This document shows positions 17,916 through 29,314 of a stretch of 64,000 nucleotides of DNA, in pieces (the stretch's first letter is position 1; the number at the start of each line of letters is the position of its first letter). The notes beneath the pieces are model-generated. The model saw only the letters and a list, made by a program, of their open reading frames with translations, did no database searches and was not told where the DNA came from. Origin of the DNA: Sutcliffiella horikoshii. Its GTDB lineage: Bacteria > Bacillota > Bacilli > Bacillales > Bacillaceae_I. The DNA is taken from positions 1,302,001-1,366,000 of the forward strand of contig NZ_CP020880.1 of the NCBI RefSeq assembly GCF_002157855.1. Direction: 5' to 3'. The position numbers and the translations under genes were made by a program.

Positions 17916-18788
17916 ATGTCAATGATAGCTATGTCCATTCCGCCGTTTCCCACTTTTATAAGAGGCGGAGAATATACATTTCATAAAGGAGAACGGCATT
18001 TTTCCAGAGTGTTTACCGTTTTTGATCTTTTATATGTTAAAAAAGGTACCTTGTATATGCAAGAGGGCGAGAAGAAGTTTGTGGTGAAAGAAGGTCAATA
18101 TGTCATATTGGTTCCAGGTGAAAGACACGAGGGCTATGATGATTGCAAAGAACAAACCGACTATTTCTGGTTGCATTTTGTCATCCCAGGAAATGAATTT
18201 CAGATAGTAGAGGATAAGGATCTTGATTGGTCCTTTGTATATAAAAAAGAACCAACATTTACAGAAGTAGGTTACTATCAGTTTCATATTCCGCAATGGG
18301 GTGAGGTGAAAAGACGGGAAATCGTTGAACAGCAATTGGAAACGCTACTTACTACAAGAGATGGGGATGCACATGTCCCAGATGATTACTTGAAGCAACA
18401 AATTCAATTCTCTGAGTTCATCGTGCAGTTGCAAAAAGAGGCATTCTCGATTCCCAGTGCGACCGAGAAGGTGTGCGAGAGTGCCATGAAGTATATTCAA
18501 GAGAACTATAAAAAGCTTGTTAATATGAGTGTGTTAAAAGAGGAATTGAATTTTCACCCCGATTATTTGACACGTTGTATGCAAAAAACAATAGGAATAA
18601 GTCCCATGCAGTATTTAACCCATTACCGTTTGCATCATGCGAAAAAGCTTTTGGCGGAAACGGAGTACAAGGTATCAGCAATTTCCCGAGAGGTGGGAAT
18701 CGATGATGTTACCTATTTCTCTAAGTTGTTTAAGAAGGTGGAGGGCACAACACCGATGGAGTATAGAAGATTGGTGCATAGGAAGTGA
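17916..18788 (+). CDS. yisR: AraC family transcriptional regulator (YisR)
   Basis: 290 residues. An N-terminal cupin-like sensing region (about 15-150, with VLVPGERHEG) precedes two helix-turn-helix motifs (about 185-288) ending in SPMQYLTHYRLHHAKKLL, VTYFSKLFKK and TPMEYRR. GAGGTG is six bases before the ATG; a second ATG two codons on is also served by AAGGA. It diverges from the MATE gene with 118 bases between starts, so it may control it (inference). The ligand is unknown. Confidence 0.85.
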   Translation: MSMIAMSIPPFPTFIRGGEYTFHKGERHFSRVFTVFDLLYVKKGTLYMQEGEKKFVVKEGQYVILVPGERHEGYDDCKEQTDYFWLHFVIPGNEFQIVEDKDLDWSFVYKKEPTFTEVGYYQFHIPQWGEVKRREIVEQQLETLLTTRDGDAHVPDDYLKQQIQFSEFIVQLQKEAFSIPSATEKVCESAMKYIQENYKKLVNMSVLKEELNFHPDYLTRCMQKTIGISPMQYLTHYRLHHAKKLLAETEYKVSAISREVGIDDVTYFSKLFKKVEGTTPMEYRRLVHRK

Positions 18789-18802
18789 GTTCGTTAAATA
18801 AG

Positions 18803-18833
18803 AAATGCCCGCTACTTTCCATAGCGGGCATTT
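18803..18833. terminator. Bidirectional terminator between yisR and the GH13 gene
   Basis: AAATGCCCGCTA (18803-18814) pairs perfectly with TAGCGGGCATTT (18822-18833) between convergent genes. Confidence 0.85.
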
Positions 18834-18850
18834 CCATTTTACTATATAAA

Positions 18851-20698
<1,848 letters not shown>

Positions 20699-20907
20699 TT
20701 ATTCAACATAAGGGTATGTCAAAAAAGAAACAATGTCAATGAAAAGAGAAAGGATCATGGAGAAAAGAAGGTGATGAAAAAAACTTCGTAATGCAAAAGT
20801 CCTGAAGTAAGATTGATAAACTCATATATACCAAGGATTTTGGAAGGTAGGTATTATCATGAAGACGTTGAAACTATCAGTAAATTAAAGTTTTTTTAAA
20901 AAACAGG

Positions 20908-20935
20908 TTGTCAATTGGGCGAATACATGTATAAT
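20908..20935 (+). promoter_or_regulatory. Sigma-A promoter of the maltodextrin operon
   Basis: TTGTCA, 16 bases, TATAAT. The operators at 20951-21018 lie just downstream, where bound repressor would block transcription. Confidence 0.7.
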
Positions 20936-20950
20936 AAAAAGTGAAAGTTG

Positions 20951-21018
20951 TGCAATCGTTTTCATGAAAAATGTAAGCGTTATATGTTTTCGCTTACATT
21001 TATGCAATCGTTTGTGCA
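20951..21018 (+). promoter_or_regulatory. Operator cluster upstream of mdxE, including a cre site
   Basis: Two TGCAATCGTTT-type sites (20951-20964 and 21003-21018) flank a 10-bp inverted repeat (AATGTAAGCG at 20970-20979, CGCTTACATT at 20991-21000). Bases 20984-20999 read on the minus strand (ATGTAAGCGAAAACAT) match the CcpA cre consensus fully. The layout implies LacI-type repression plus glucose repression. Confidence 0.65.
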
Positions 21019-21057
21019 ATTTAGTAGAAAGATTATTCAAATGACGGAGGGGTCAAA

Positions 21058-22353
21058 ATGAAAAAGTTTTTAGCAATGCTTATGGTTGCTGTCCTTACAT
21101 TAGGCGTACTTGCAGCTTGTGGTCCACAACGTGACACAGGTAACAACGCAGGCGGAAACGGTGGATCAGCAGAAGGCGAAGGCACTACAACTGAAGGTGC
21201 TGATAAGCCTGAAAAGTTAACAGTTTGGGTAAACGATGACGAGAAACAAAGAGCGGCATTAGATGAAATCTTTGCAGCTTATACAGAAGAAACTGGTATT
21301 GAAGTAGAAGCTACTGGTATTTCTATGTTGGATCAAGTTGAAGCGCTTGCTCTTGACGGTCCAGCTGGTAACGGCCCAGACGTATTCTTCGGTCCACATG
21401 ACCGTCTTGGTGATATTGTTCTTCGTGGTCTAGCTGACCCAATCGACTTAGGGGAAGATGCTTCTCTTTACAGTGAAACTGCTATGAATGCAGTAACAGT
21501 TGATGGTGAAGCTTATGGAGTACCTCAAGTTATTGAAACTTACGGTATGTTCTACAATAAAGATCTTGTATCTGCAGAAGAAATCGCAACAATGGAAGGC
21601 CTTATGAAAGTTGCTGAAGAGCAAACTGACGCTGGTTCAGACAAATACGGATTCTTAATGGAAGCAACTAACTTCTATTTCATCTATCCTTTCTTCGCTG
21701 GTAACGGCGGATATGTATTCAACAATGATGGTTCTGGTTTCGATGCTTCTGATATCGGTCTTGCTAACGAAGGCGCTGTACAAGGTGGAGAACTTGTTCA
21801 ATCTTGGTTCGACAACGGTTACATCCCTAAAGAAATCAATGGCGATATCATGAGTGGTCTTTTCACAGAAGGTAAGGTTGCAACTGTACTTACAGGTCCT
21901 TGGAACATCGCTACTTACAGAGATGCTTTAGGTGACAAATTAGGTACAGCTACATTACCGAAGCTTGAGAATGGAGACGTTCCTAAGTCTTTCGTTGGTG
22001 TAAAAGCTTGGATGTTAAGTTCTTTCTCTGAAAACAAAGAGTGGTCTATTGACTTAATGAAATTCATCACTAACTATGACAACGCAATGAAGTATTATGA
22101 AGTTGCTGGTGAAATGCCTGCATTACAAGAAGCTTTAGATAGTGATGAAATCGCTAATGACGAGCTTATCGGTGCATTCGCTGAGCAAACTCAATATGGT
22201 GAGCCAATGCCAAACATTCCACAAATGCAACAAGTTTGGGACCCAATGGGTAGCGCTCTTCAGTTCATCGCTAACGGAGACGATGTTGGTGAAGTATTAG
22301 AAGAAGCGGTTAAAACAATCGAAGATAATATTGCGGCTAGTGGAGCTGAATAA
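21058..22353 (+). CDS. mdxE: Maltodextrin-binding lipoprotein (MdxE/MalE family)
   Basis: 431 residues. The lipoprotein signal ends LAACG (Cys near residue 21), followed by a Gly/Asn/Glu-rich linker and a family 1 solute-binding domain (LTVWVNDDEK, GPDVFFGPHDRLG, VATVLTGPWN). Anchored outside the membrane, it captures maltodextrins for MdxFG. GGAGG precedes the ATG. It is first in the operon. Confidence 0.9.
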   Translation: MKKFLAMLMVAVLTLGVLAACGPQRDTGNNAGGNGGSAEGEGTTTEGADKPEKLTVWVNDDEKQRAALDEIFAAYTEETGIEVEATGISMLDQVEALALDGPAGNGPDVFFGPHDRLGDIVLRGLADPIDLGEDASLYSETAMNAVTVDGEAYGVPQVIETYGMFYNKDLVSAEEIATMEGLMKVAEEQTDAGSDKYGFLMEATNFYFIYPFFAGNGGYVFNNDGSGFDASDIGLANEGAVQGGELVQSWFDNGYIPKEINGDIMSGLFTEGKVATVLTGPWNIATYRDALGDKLGTATLPKLENGDVPKSFVGVKAWMLSSFSENKEWSIDLMKFITNYDNAMKYYEVAGEMPALQEALDSDEIANDELIGAFAEQTQYGEPMPNIPQMQQVWDPMGSALQFIANGDDVGEVLEEAVKTIEDNIAASGAE

Positions 22354-22372
22354 TTACTAACGATTAAACCTG

Positions 22373-22407
22373 GTGGGTAGACTAAGCTGCAACGCTAGTC
22401 TACCCAC
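22373..22407 (+). terminator. Intercistronic hairpin between mdxE and mdxF
   Basis: A 12-bp perfect stem (GTGGGTAGACTA and its complement) with only a weak T run. Such a hairpin after the binding-protein gene usually raises that gene's transcript over the permease genes by attenuation or 3'-end protection. Confidence 0.65.
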
Positions 22408-22434
22408 TATATTTCTTTAAGAGGAGGATCTGCT

Positions 22435-23727
22435 ATGTCCGGCACAGCAACTGAAAAAATGCGCTCACACAATCCAACCTTAGCGATGGTCCTTTCCATT
22501 ATTTTTGCTGGGTTAGGTCAACTCTATAACCGCAGATATGCGAAAGGTATTACATTCATTATCATTGAAGCTGCATTTTTGATTACGTTTTTCGAGTTTC
22601 TTAACATTGGTTATTGGGGCCTATTCACACTTGGAGAAATTCCTCGAGTAGACCACTCCATCTTTTTATTAATACAAGGACTAATTTCTGTTATTATCAC
22701 TGTTTTTGCAGTGGCCATATACTACCTGAACGTAGTGGATGCAAGAAACAATGCAATCGACTTGAAGTTGGGAAAAGAAAAGCCGACTGTAAAAGAAGCG
22801 CTTAAAAACTTCTATGACAATGGATTTCCATACTTCATGGTTATTCCTGGCTTAATCCTGCTTTTATTCATTGTAGTACTACCTTTAATGTTCATGGTTT
22901 CCTTGGCATTTACCGACTACAACTTGTATAACACACCACCAAGAGCATTATTAAGTTGGGTAGGTTTTGAGAACTTTACAAGTCTGGTATCGATTCCACT
23001 TTGGAAATCAACTTTTGTAAGTGTATTCGCCTGGACGATTGTTTGGACAGTTTGTGCAACCACTGGCCAGATCGCATTAGGACTATTCTTAGCATTGTTA
23101 GTAAATGACCCCCGCATTAAATATAAACGCTTTATCCGTACGATTTTGATTTTACCTTGGGCAGTACCTGCTTTCGTAACGATTTTGATTTTTGCTGCAA
23201 TGTTTAATGACCGTTTTGGTGCCATTAACCGGGACATCTTAAGTACTATTGGTGTTGCGCTTCCTTGGTTGACCGATCCGTTCTATACAAAAATCGCGAT
23301 TATCATGATTCAAACATGGTTAGGATTCCCGTTCGTTTTCGCATTGTTCACTGGGGTACTTCAAAGTATTTCCAAGGACTGGTACGAAGCGGCAGATGTA
23401 GATGGCGGAACACGATTCCAGAAATTCCGTTTTATCACGATGCCACATCTATTATTTGCAACTGCACCACTATTGATTATGCAATACGCAGGAAACTTCA
23501 ATAACTTTAACATCATCTATCTATTTAACCAGGGTGGCCCTGCTGTGCGTGGACAAAATGCCGGCGGATCGGACATCTTGATTTCATGGGTATATAAACT
23601 GACATTCGACACGAGTAACTACAACATGGCAGCAGCTATATCAATTATACTCGGACTAATTGTAGCCGGATTTGCCTTCTTCCAATTCCGTCGTACTCGT
23701 TCGTTTAAAGAGGAGGGTAATATTTAA
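22435..23727 (+). CDS. mdxF: Maltodextrin ABC transporter permease MdxF
   Basis: 430 residues, about eight helices. The extended N-terminal part (YNRRYAKGI and two early helices) is as in B. subtilis MdxF. The ABC coupling loop reads YEAADVDGG followed by FITMP near residue 325. It forms the membrane channel with MdxG. Its stop overlaps the next start (TAATG). No ATPase gene is present here; in bacilli a shared MsmX-type ATPase elsewhere usually serves this transporter. Confidence 0.9.
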   Translation: MSGTATEKMRSHNPTLAMVLSIIFAGLGQLYNRRYAKGITFIIIEAAFLITFFEFLNIGYWGLFTLGEIPRVDHSIFLLIQGLISVIITVFAVAIYYLNVVDARNNAIDLKLGKEKPTVKEALKNFYDNGFPYFMVIPGLILLLFIVVLPLMFMVSLAFTDYNLYNTPPRALLSWVGFENFTSLVSIPLWKSTFVSVFAWTIVWTVCATTGQIALGLFLALLVNDPRIKYKRFIRTILILPWAVPAFVTILIFAAMFNDRFGAINRDILSTIGVALPWLTDPFYTKIAIIMIQTWLGFPFVFALFTGVLQSISKDWYEAADVDGGTRFQKFRFITMPHLLFATAPLLIMQYAGNFNNFNIIYLFNQGGPAVRGQNAGGSDILISWVYKLTFDTSNYNMAAAISIILGLIVAGFAFFQFRRTRSFKEEGNI

Positions 23728-24569
23728 TGAACCTTAAAACGAAATCCAAGATCGAAGTATCATTGATCTACTTATTCCTAGGCTTCATGTTCATCATTAT
23801 TGCCTACCCACTTTTATGGACAATCGGCTTATCACTGAATCCTGGAACAAGTCTTTATTCCGCTTCCATGATTCCGGAAAACTGGTCACTTGAACATTAT
23901 GTTTGGTTATTTACAGATCCTCAGAGTGACTACTTGATATGGTATAAAAACAGTATCATTGTGGCTATTGCCAACTCGTTCTTTTCAGTAATGATTACGG
24001 CGTTTGTTGCTTACGCATTCTCTCGTTACCGTTTCAAAGGTAGAACGTATGGACTATACGCATTCTTATTATTGCAAATGTTCCCAGCGTTAATGGCAAT
24101 GGTAGCCATTTATATCTTATTGAACATGGTAGGTTTATTAGATTCCCTTGTAGGTTTAACAATCGTGTATATCGGTGGACAGATTCCATTTAATGCATGG
24201 CTTGTAAAAGGGTATTTCGATACGATTCCAAAAGAGTTGGATGAAGCGGCTAGAATGGACGGAGCAGGACATTTTGGAGTATTCTTTAAAATCATGCTTC
24301 CACTAGCGAAGCCAATCTTAGCGGTTGTAGCGCTATTTAACTTCATGGCGCCATTTACAGACTTTATCTTGCCACGAATTGTATTGAGAAGCCCAGAGAA
24401 TTTCACGTTGGCACTTGGACTGTTCAACTTTATCAATGACCAATTTGCTAACAACTTCACTCGTTTTGCGGCAGGTTCCATCCTAATTGCCATTCCAATA
24501 GCATTGTTATTCCTGTTCTTACAACGCTATTTGATTGCTGGACTAACTGCAGGTGGAACAAAAGGATAA
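23727..24569 (+). CDS. mdxG: Maltodextrin ABC transporter permease MdxG
   Basis: 280 residues, six helices, with the coupling loop DEAARMDGAGHFGVFFKIMLP and the MalG-type ending GLTAGGTKG. It is coupled to mdxF by TAATG. The 8-bp inverted repeat AATCGTTT/AAACGATT lies between it and the amylase gene (24581-24637), either a hairpin or half-operators. Confidence 0.9.
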   Translation: MNLKTKSKIEVSLIYLFLGFMFIIIAYPLLWTIGLSLNPGTSLYSASMIPENWSLEHYVWLFTDPQSDYLIWYKNSIIVAIANSFFSVMITAFVAYAFSRYRFKGRTYGLYAFLLLQMFPALMAMVAIYILLNMVGLLDSLVGLTIVYIGGQIPFNAWLVKGYFDTIPKELDEAARMDGAGHFGVFFKIMLPLAKPILAVVALFNFMAPFTDFILPRIVLRSPENFTLALGLFNFINDQFANNFTRFAAGSILIAIPIALLFLFLQRYLIAGLTAGGTKG

Positions 24570-24658
24570 GAATAGTATATAATCGTTTATGGAAAGCAAG
24601 GGTTCAGGTAACCGTAAGCTGAAATACTAAAACGATTTAAGGGAGGGAAGCGGAATTG

Positions 24659-26209
24659 ATGAAAAGAGTGATGGGGCTCATTCTCGTTCCGTTTCTTCTT
24701 TTTTCTGCATGGTTCGTTCCATCCGTTCAACCTGTAAACGCTGAAAAAGAAGAACACGCATGGCAAGATGAGATAATTTATTTTATCATGATTGACCGAT
24801 TTAATAATGGCGACACCTCAAATGACTTTGAGGTAAACCGAGATGATCCAAAATCATATCACGGCGGAGATTTCCGTGGAATTACAGAAAAGCTAGATTA
24901 CTTAAAGGATATGGGATTCACTGCCCTTTGGCTGACCCCAATCGTTCAAAATGAAGAAAAAGGGTACCATGGCTATTGGACGGAAGACTTCTATAATACA
25001 GAAGAACATTTCGGTAGCATTGAAGAATTTAAGGAACTAGTGAAAGAAGCACACAAAAGAGACATGAAAATTATCGTGGACCTTGTTGTCAACCACACTG
25101 GTTACCAGCACGCATGGCTAAATGAAACTGACAAACAGAACTGGTTTCACCCTAATGAACCTATCCGTAACTGGGATGACCAAGAACAAGTGGAAAACGG
25201 CTGGATTTACGGTCTTCCAGATTTAAATCAAGACAATCCAGAGACCAGAAAATACCTCATTGACATGGCTAAATGGTGGATTGAAGAGACAGACATTGAC
25301 GGCTACAGATTAGACACTGTAAAACATGTTCCGAAAGATTTCTGGAAAGAGTTTTCAGAAGAAATGAAATCGGTTAAAGAAGACTTTTTCCTAATCGGGG
25401 AAGTATGGCATGATGACCCGAACTATGTGGCAGGTTATCAAGAAACAGGGATAGATTCGTTCGTTGATTTTCCGACATACAATGAAATTACGCGTGTATT
25501 TTCCGGACCGGATGAATCATTGACTCGCTTGGATTCATTGTTCCAAAGTAAGCAAAAACTCTATGAAAATCCGTATGTCCTTGGAACGTTTTTGGACAAT
25601 CATGATGTAGAGCGCTTTACAAGAGCAGCCATTAAAAAGAAACAGCATCCTCCAACACGGTTGAAGCTAGCATTGGCCTATATGTACACCACACCAGGTA
25701 TACCGATCATGTATTATGGGACGGAAATAGCGCTTGATGGGGGAGAAGACCCAGATAACCGAAGAGATATGAACTTTAGAGCGGACAAGGAACTAATCGA
25801 TTATATTACAAAGCTCGCAGAACTTCGTAAAACCATGCCAAGCCTTACACACGGGTCGTATGAGATGGTGTATGACGATAATGCCATGACCGTTATTAAA
25901 CGGGAGTACGAAGAAGAAACCACCTTTGTCGCAATCAATAATTCCAGTGAAACGCAAGTTGCTCCTATCGACGCTGAACTTGTAGGTGAAGATCTTGAAC
26001 TGCGTGGCACTTTGGGAGATGAATTGGTTCGTAATTCTGACGGCAAGTACACAATCGGACTGGATAGAGAAACGGCAGAGATCTATACCGTGAAAGAGGA
26101 TTCCGGTATTAATGTAGGGTTTGTCAGTGCGATGGCATTGATTTACGGTGGCTTTATTGCATTTATCGCAGCTGCTGTAATGAGAAGAAAGAAAAAGAAT
26201 AAACAATAA
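24659..26209 (+). CDS. Membrane-anchored alpha-amylase (GH13)
   Basis: 516 residues: signal peptide (about 1-30, ending VNA), GH13 barrel, C-terminal beta domain, then one membrane helix (about 485-507) and a basic tail RRKKKNKQ. The catalytic triad is Asp219 (GYRLDTVKH), Glu248 (IGEVWHD) and Asp316 (LDNHD). It is predicted to cut starch or maltodextrins at the outer face of the membrane and feed MdxEFG. The start is ATG 24659 or the TTG just before it; GGGAGG fits the TTG slightly better (9 versus 12 bases). It follows mdxG in the same operon. Confidence 0.88.
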   Translation: MKRVMGLILVPFLLFSAWFVPSVQPVNAEKEEHAWQDEIIYFIMIDRFNNGDTSNDFEVNRDDPKSYHGGDFRGITEKLDYLKDMGFTALWLTPIVQNEEKGYHGYWTEDFYNTEEHFGSIEEFKELVKEAHKRDMKIIVDLVVNHTGYQHAWLNETDKQNWFHPNEPIRNWDDQEQVENGWIYGLPDLNQDNPETRKYLIDMAKWWIEETDIDGYRLDTVKHVPKDFWKEFSEEMKSVKEDFFLIGEVWHDDPNYVAGYQETGIDSFVDFPTYNEITRVFSGPDESLTRLDSLFQSKQKLYENPYVLGTFLDNHDVERFTRAAIKKKQHPPTRLKLALAYMYTTPGIPIMYYGTEIALDGGEDPDNRRDMNFRADKELIDYITKLAELRKTMPSLTHGSYEMVYDDNAMTVIKREYEEETTFVAINNSSETQVAPIDAELVGEDLELRGTLGDELVRNSDGKYTIGLDRETAEIYTVKEDSGINVGFVSAMALIYGGFIAFIAAAVMRRKKKNKQ

Positions 26210-26292
26210 ATGTGCCTAGCTCCTCCTTTATGGGGGAAGGTACAGTTCATTTTGTATACGTTTCCAATTAATGAAGGGGGAGGGAAAGGTGC

Positions 26293-27318
26293 ATGGCAGT
26301 TACTATAAAAGATGTCGCAAAGATTGCCAATGTGGCACCTTCCACAGTTTCTCGGGTAATCGCGAACAATCCACGCATAAGTGAAAAAACAAAAAAGCGC
26401 GTGAGAGAAGCAATGGAAGAGCTTGGATACCATCCAAACTTTATTGCCAGAAGCCTGGCTAATCAATCCACACAAGTAATCGGACTTGTGATGCCGGCAT
26501 CAGCAGATAAAACGTTTCAAAACCCATTTTTCCCAGAGGTGCTAAGGGGAATTAGCACAGCTGCACACGAAAAACAATATGCCCTTCAAATGTCAACCGG
26601 AGTAACCGGCAACGAGATCTTAGAAGGTGTCATGCAGATGGTTCAAGGACGCCGTGTTGATGGCATCATCCTTCTGTATTCGGCTGTCGAAGATAAAATC
26701 ATCAAGTATTTGCAAAAAGAGTGCTTCCCATTTGTCGTCATTGGTAAACCGTTTGAACAGGTAGAAGAGATTACTCATGTGGATAATGACAATTACCGTG
26801 CCGCAAAAGAAGCGACACAGCATCTTATCGGACTTGGACATAAGCGAGTGGCATTTGTCGGAGGAAGCATTCAATTGGTGGTAACCATTGACCGATTGCT
26901 GGGCTATGAAAAAGCGATCAGGGACGCAGGAATTCCTTACAAAGATGAATACATCATTCATGAGGAATTTTTGAAAGAAGGGGGACAAGAAGCGATTTCT
27001 GAACTTCTTTCTCTTGATGAGCCCCCTACAGCTCTGGTTGTATCTGATGACCTGATGTCACTCGGTATCCTCAATACCTTGCATGACATGGGAATTTCCG
27101 TACCGGACCAGATGTCCATTGTAAGCTTTAATAATGTGTTGCTTGCAGAAGTGGCAAGGCCGCCATTGACTTCTGTTGACATCAACATCTTTCAACTAGG
27201 CTTTCAGGCTGCCAAGACATTAATCCAAAAGGTAAAAGATCCGTCTGAGCCGACAAAGCGGATCATCATCCCACATACGATGGTGAAGCGCCAGACATGT
27301 AAGGATATGACGAAGTGA
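26293..27318 (+). CDS. LacI family repressor of the maltodextrin locus
   Basis: 341 residues. The N-terminal helix-turn-helix is TIKDVAKIANVAPSTVSRV, with the hinge helix ARSLANQ; the rest is a periplasmic-binding-protein fold for an inducer, likely a maltodextrin. It is comparable to MalR or MdxR (YvdE). Its probable targets are the TGCAATCG-type palindromes at 20643-20656 and 20951-21018. It is last in the operon. Confidence 0.87.
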   Translation: MAVTIKDVAKIANVAPSTVSRVIANNPRISEKTKKRVREAMEELGYHPNFIARSLANQSTQVIGLVMPASADKTFQNPFFPEVLRGISTAAHEKQYALQMSTGVTGNEILEGVMQMVQGRRVDGIILLYSAVEDKIIKYLQKECFPFVVIGKPFEQVEEITHVDNDNYRAAKEATQHLIGLGHKRVAFVGGSIQLVVTIDRLLGYEKAIRDAGIPYKDEYIIHEEFLKEGGQEAISELLSLDEPPTALVVSDDLMSLGILNTLHDMGISVPDQMSIVSFNNVLLAEVARPPLTSVDINIFQLGFQAAKTLIQKVKDPSEPTKRIIIPHTMVKRQTCKDMTK

Positions 27319-27358
27319 AGACTATGTTTTAAATAATCTTATAGTGAATGTGTGACGG

Positions 27359-27392
27359 AAGCCGGCCTCTGAAAGATGGGGTTGGCTTTTTT
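27359..27392 (+). terminator. Terminator of the maltodextrin operon
   Basis: AAGCCGGCCTC pairs with GGGGTTGGCTT (three G-T pairs), followed by a T run. Confidence 0.75.
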
Positions 27393-27400
27393 CTAAAATA

Positions 27401-27564
27401 AGAAAGTATATAATCCGGTTGATTTCCGTTCCAGGCGCTTCGCTTGCCTGCGGGCGGTCCGTGAGCCTCCTCAGGCTTCGCGGCCTTCCGGGGTCTCACC
27501 TGTCCCTTCCTCCCGCGGGCCTCTGCGCGCCTTCCACTTCAATCATCAAGATGACTTCATTCAA
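27401..27564 (+). repeat. Dispersed ~160-bp repeat, copy D
   Basis: A full copy with the AGAAAGTATATAATCCGG flank and right flank TGACTTCATTCA. It starts nine bases after the preceding terminator. The inner region has a few extra bases (CGGCC), and CAATCAAC has become CAATCATC. Confidence 0.9.
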
Positions 27565-27630
27565 TACTAACCTATTAAAACTCGCTAGATTTTTGGTGAT
27601 TTCTTGCGATTTTAGTGGGGTGAAAAAGGG

Positions 27631-27723
27631 TTCGGTCAATTATCCCAAAACTTCGGTCAACTTTTCAAAATCTTCGGTCAAAAATCCGGAAACTTCGGCC
27701 AACTTTTGAAAACCTTCGGACAT
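27631..27723 (+). repeat. 21-bp tandem repeat, 4.4 units
   Basis: Units start with TTCGGTCAA (or TTCGGCCAA) at 27631, 27652, 27673, 27694 and 27715, exactly 21 bases apart, with more variable second halves. In one plus frame each unit encodes seven residues (SVNYPKT, SVNFSKS, SVKNPET), but no ribosome site or credible gene surrounds it. Confidence 0.85.
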
Positions 27724-27760
27724 TTACACAAGATGACCCCCTTCCCGAAGAAGAACACCC

Positions 27761-27793
27761 AAAAAAGCGCTCTTCTATTATGTAAAGAGCGCC
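27761..27793 (-). terminator. Terminator of the SDR gene
   Basis: AGCGCTCTT (27766-27774) pairs with AAGAGCGCC (27785-27793); the A run at its left is the U run of the minus transcript. Confidence 0.8.
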
Positions 27794-27814
27794 ATGTATC
27801 ATCTATTTTCCCTA

Positions 27815-28678
27815 TTAACCGTTCACAATCTTCCCACCGTTCACATGCAGCATCTGTCCGGTCATGTAAGAGGCGTCATCACTTGCTAAAAACACGTAGC
27901 TTGGTGCGACCTCTTCAGGCTGCCCAGGCCGCTTCATAGGCGTATTTGCTCCAAAGCTAGCAACCTTGCCGCTTGAAAACGTTGACGGTATTAATGGCGT
28001 CCAGATCGGTCCTGGAGCCACTCCGTTAACGCGTATCCCTTTTCCAACCAATTGAAGAGCCAAAGAACGCGTAAATGCCACGATGGCACCTTTGGTAGCC
28101 GAATAATCCACCAGCAATTCATTACCAGCATAAGCTGTCACAGATGCGGTATTGATAATGCAACTCCCGCTTGCCAAATAAGGTAGCGCAGCCTTCGTTA
28201 AATAGAAAAAGGAAAAAATGTTCGTCCGGAATGTTTTCTCCAGCTGTGCAGCAGTTATATCTTCAATACTTTCCTGTGGATGTTGTTCCGCTGCATTATT
28301 GACAAGGATGTCTATTTTACTAAAGTTGGCCATTGTTTCATCCACGACTTGCTTGCAGAATGTCTCTTCACCAATATCGCCTGAAATAAGGTGGCACTTC
28401 CGACCTTCCGCCTCTACCTGTCTTTGTGTTTCCTTTGCATCCTCGTGTTCATTTAAATAGACGATTGCAATGTCTGCCCCTTCTTTTGCATAATAAATAG
28501 CGACAGCTCTACCGATCCCGCTGTCTCCGCCAGTAAGGATGGCCACTTTGTCCTTTAACTTTCCACTGCCTTTATATGTTGAGTCCTCAGACTTAGGTTT
28601 AGGTGTCATCTCGGACTCTATGCCAGGCTGCTGGTTTTGATGCTGTGGGGGAAGCGTTTGTTTCTGCTGTTTTGTCAT
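27815..28678 (-). CDS. Short-chain dehydrogenase/reductase
   Basis: 287 residues. A 40-residue Gln/Pro-rich N-terminal extension (QPGIESEM) precedes the Rossmann domain. The nucleotide motif is TGGDSGIGRA, the structural motif NNAA, and the active site pairs Ser in TASVTAY with YSATKGA. The extension and the C-terminal MTGQMLHVNGG are typical of general-stress SDRs such as B. subtilis YdaD and YhxC. The ATG at 28678 has GGAGGTG eight bases upstream. The substrate is unknown. Confidence 0.88.
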   Translation of the reverse strand: MTKQQKQTLPPQHQNQQPGIESEMTPKPKSEDSTYKGSGKLKDKVAILTGGDSGIGRAVAIYYAKEGADIAIVYLNEHEDAKETQRQVEAEGRKCHLISGDIGEETFCKQVVDETMANFSKIDILVNNAAEQHPQESIEDITAAQLEKTFRTNIFSFFYLTKAALPYLASGSCIINTASVTAYAGNELLVDYSATKGAIVAFTRSLALQLVGKGIRVNGVAPGPIWTPLIPSTFSSGKVASFGANTPMKRPGQPEEVAPSYVFLASDDASYMTGQMLHVNGGKIVNG

Positions 28679-28760
28679 AATTAGCACCTCCAATTATCTT
28701 TCCTATTATGAGAAAAGCGCCTATAATTTATCCAATGGGAGAAAAAAGGGGAGAGATACG

Positions 28761-29261
28761 ATGATAATAAGAGAAGCAAGAATAGAAGATGCTGAAGCAC
28801 TTTTAAAGCATGCCAAAAAAGTATACGGAGAAGGTCGCAACCTTTTAACCTCACCGGAAGAATTCAACGTCACCGTAGAACAGGAAGTACAATGGCTGAA
28901 AGATAATATGGAAAAAGGACACCTTACCCTTGTGGCAGAACAAGCCTCCAATATTGTTGGTATGCTTAATGCCACAAAAGGCTCTAGAAAAAGAGTAAAG
29001 CATATCTGCATGTTTGGCATCAGTATACAAGAAGAGTTCTGTAACAATGGATTAGGAAGCAAGATGATACATAGACTGCTTGATTGGGCAAAAGAGGATA
29101 AAGATATAGAAAAAGTGTGCTTGGAAGTGTTTGCCCACAATGAACGTGCCATTCATGTATATGAAAAGCTTGGATTTAAAGTGGAAGGAAGAAAAGAACG
29201 GCATGTGAGATTTGAGGACGGAACATATTCGGACGAACTATTGATGGGACAATTTATTTAA
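28761..29261 (+). CDS. GNAT family N-acetyltransferase
   Basis: 166 residues. It has the N-terminal IIREARIEDAEALL, the acetyl-CoA segment CNNGLGSKMI in place of the usual Q/RxxGxG/A, and the C-terminal NERAIHVYEKLGFKVEGR. It resembles RimI-like or small-molecule acetyltransferases. GGAGAG is near the ATG. It is divergent from the SDR gene and has its own terminator. Confidence 0.85.
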   Translation: MIIREARIEDAEALLKHAKKVYGEGRNLLTSPEEFNVTVEQEVQWLKDNMEKGHLTLVAEQASNIVGMLNATKGSRKRVKHICMFGISIQEEFCNNGLGSKMIHRLLDWAKEDKDIEKVCLEVFAHNERAIHVYEKLGFKVEGRKERHVRFEDGTYSDELLMGQFI

Positions 29262-29267
29262 AATAAA

Positions 29268-29297
29268 ATACCCCCGTCATGTTTTGGACGGGGGTAT
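29268..29297. terminator. Bidirectional terminator between the GNAT gene and yitK
   Basis: ATACCCCCGTC (29268-29278) pairs with GACGGGGGTAT (29287-29297) between convergent genes. Confidence 0.8.
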
Positions 29298-29314
29298 ATA
29301 TGTATGGGTGCAGC

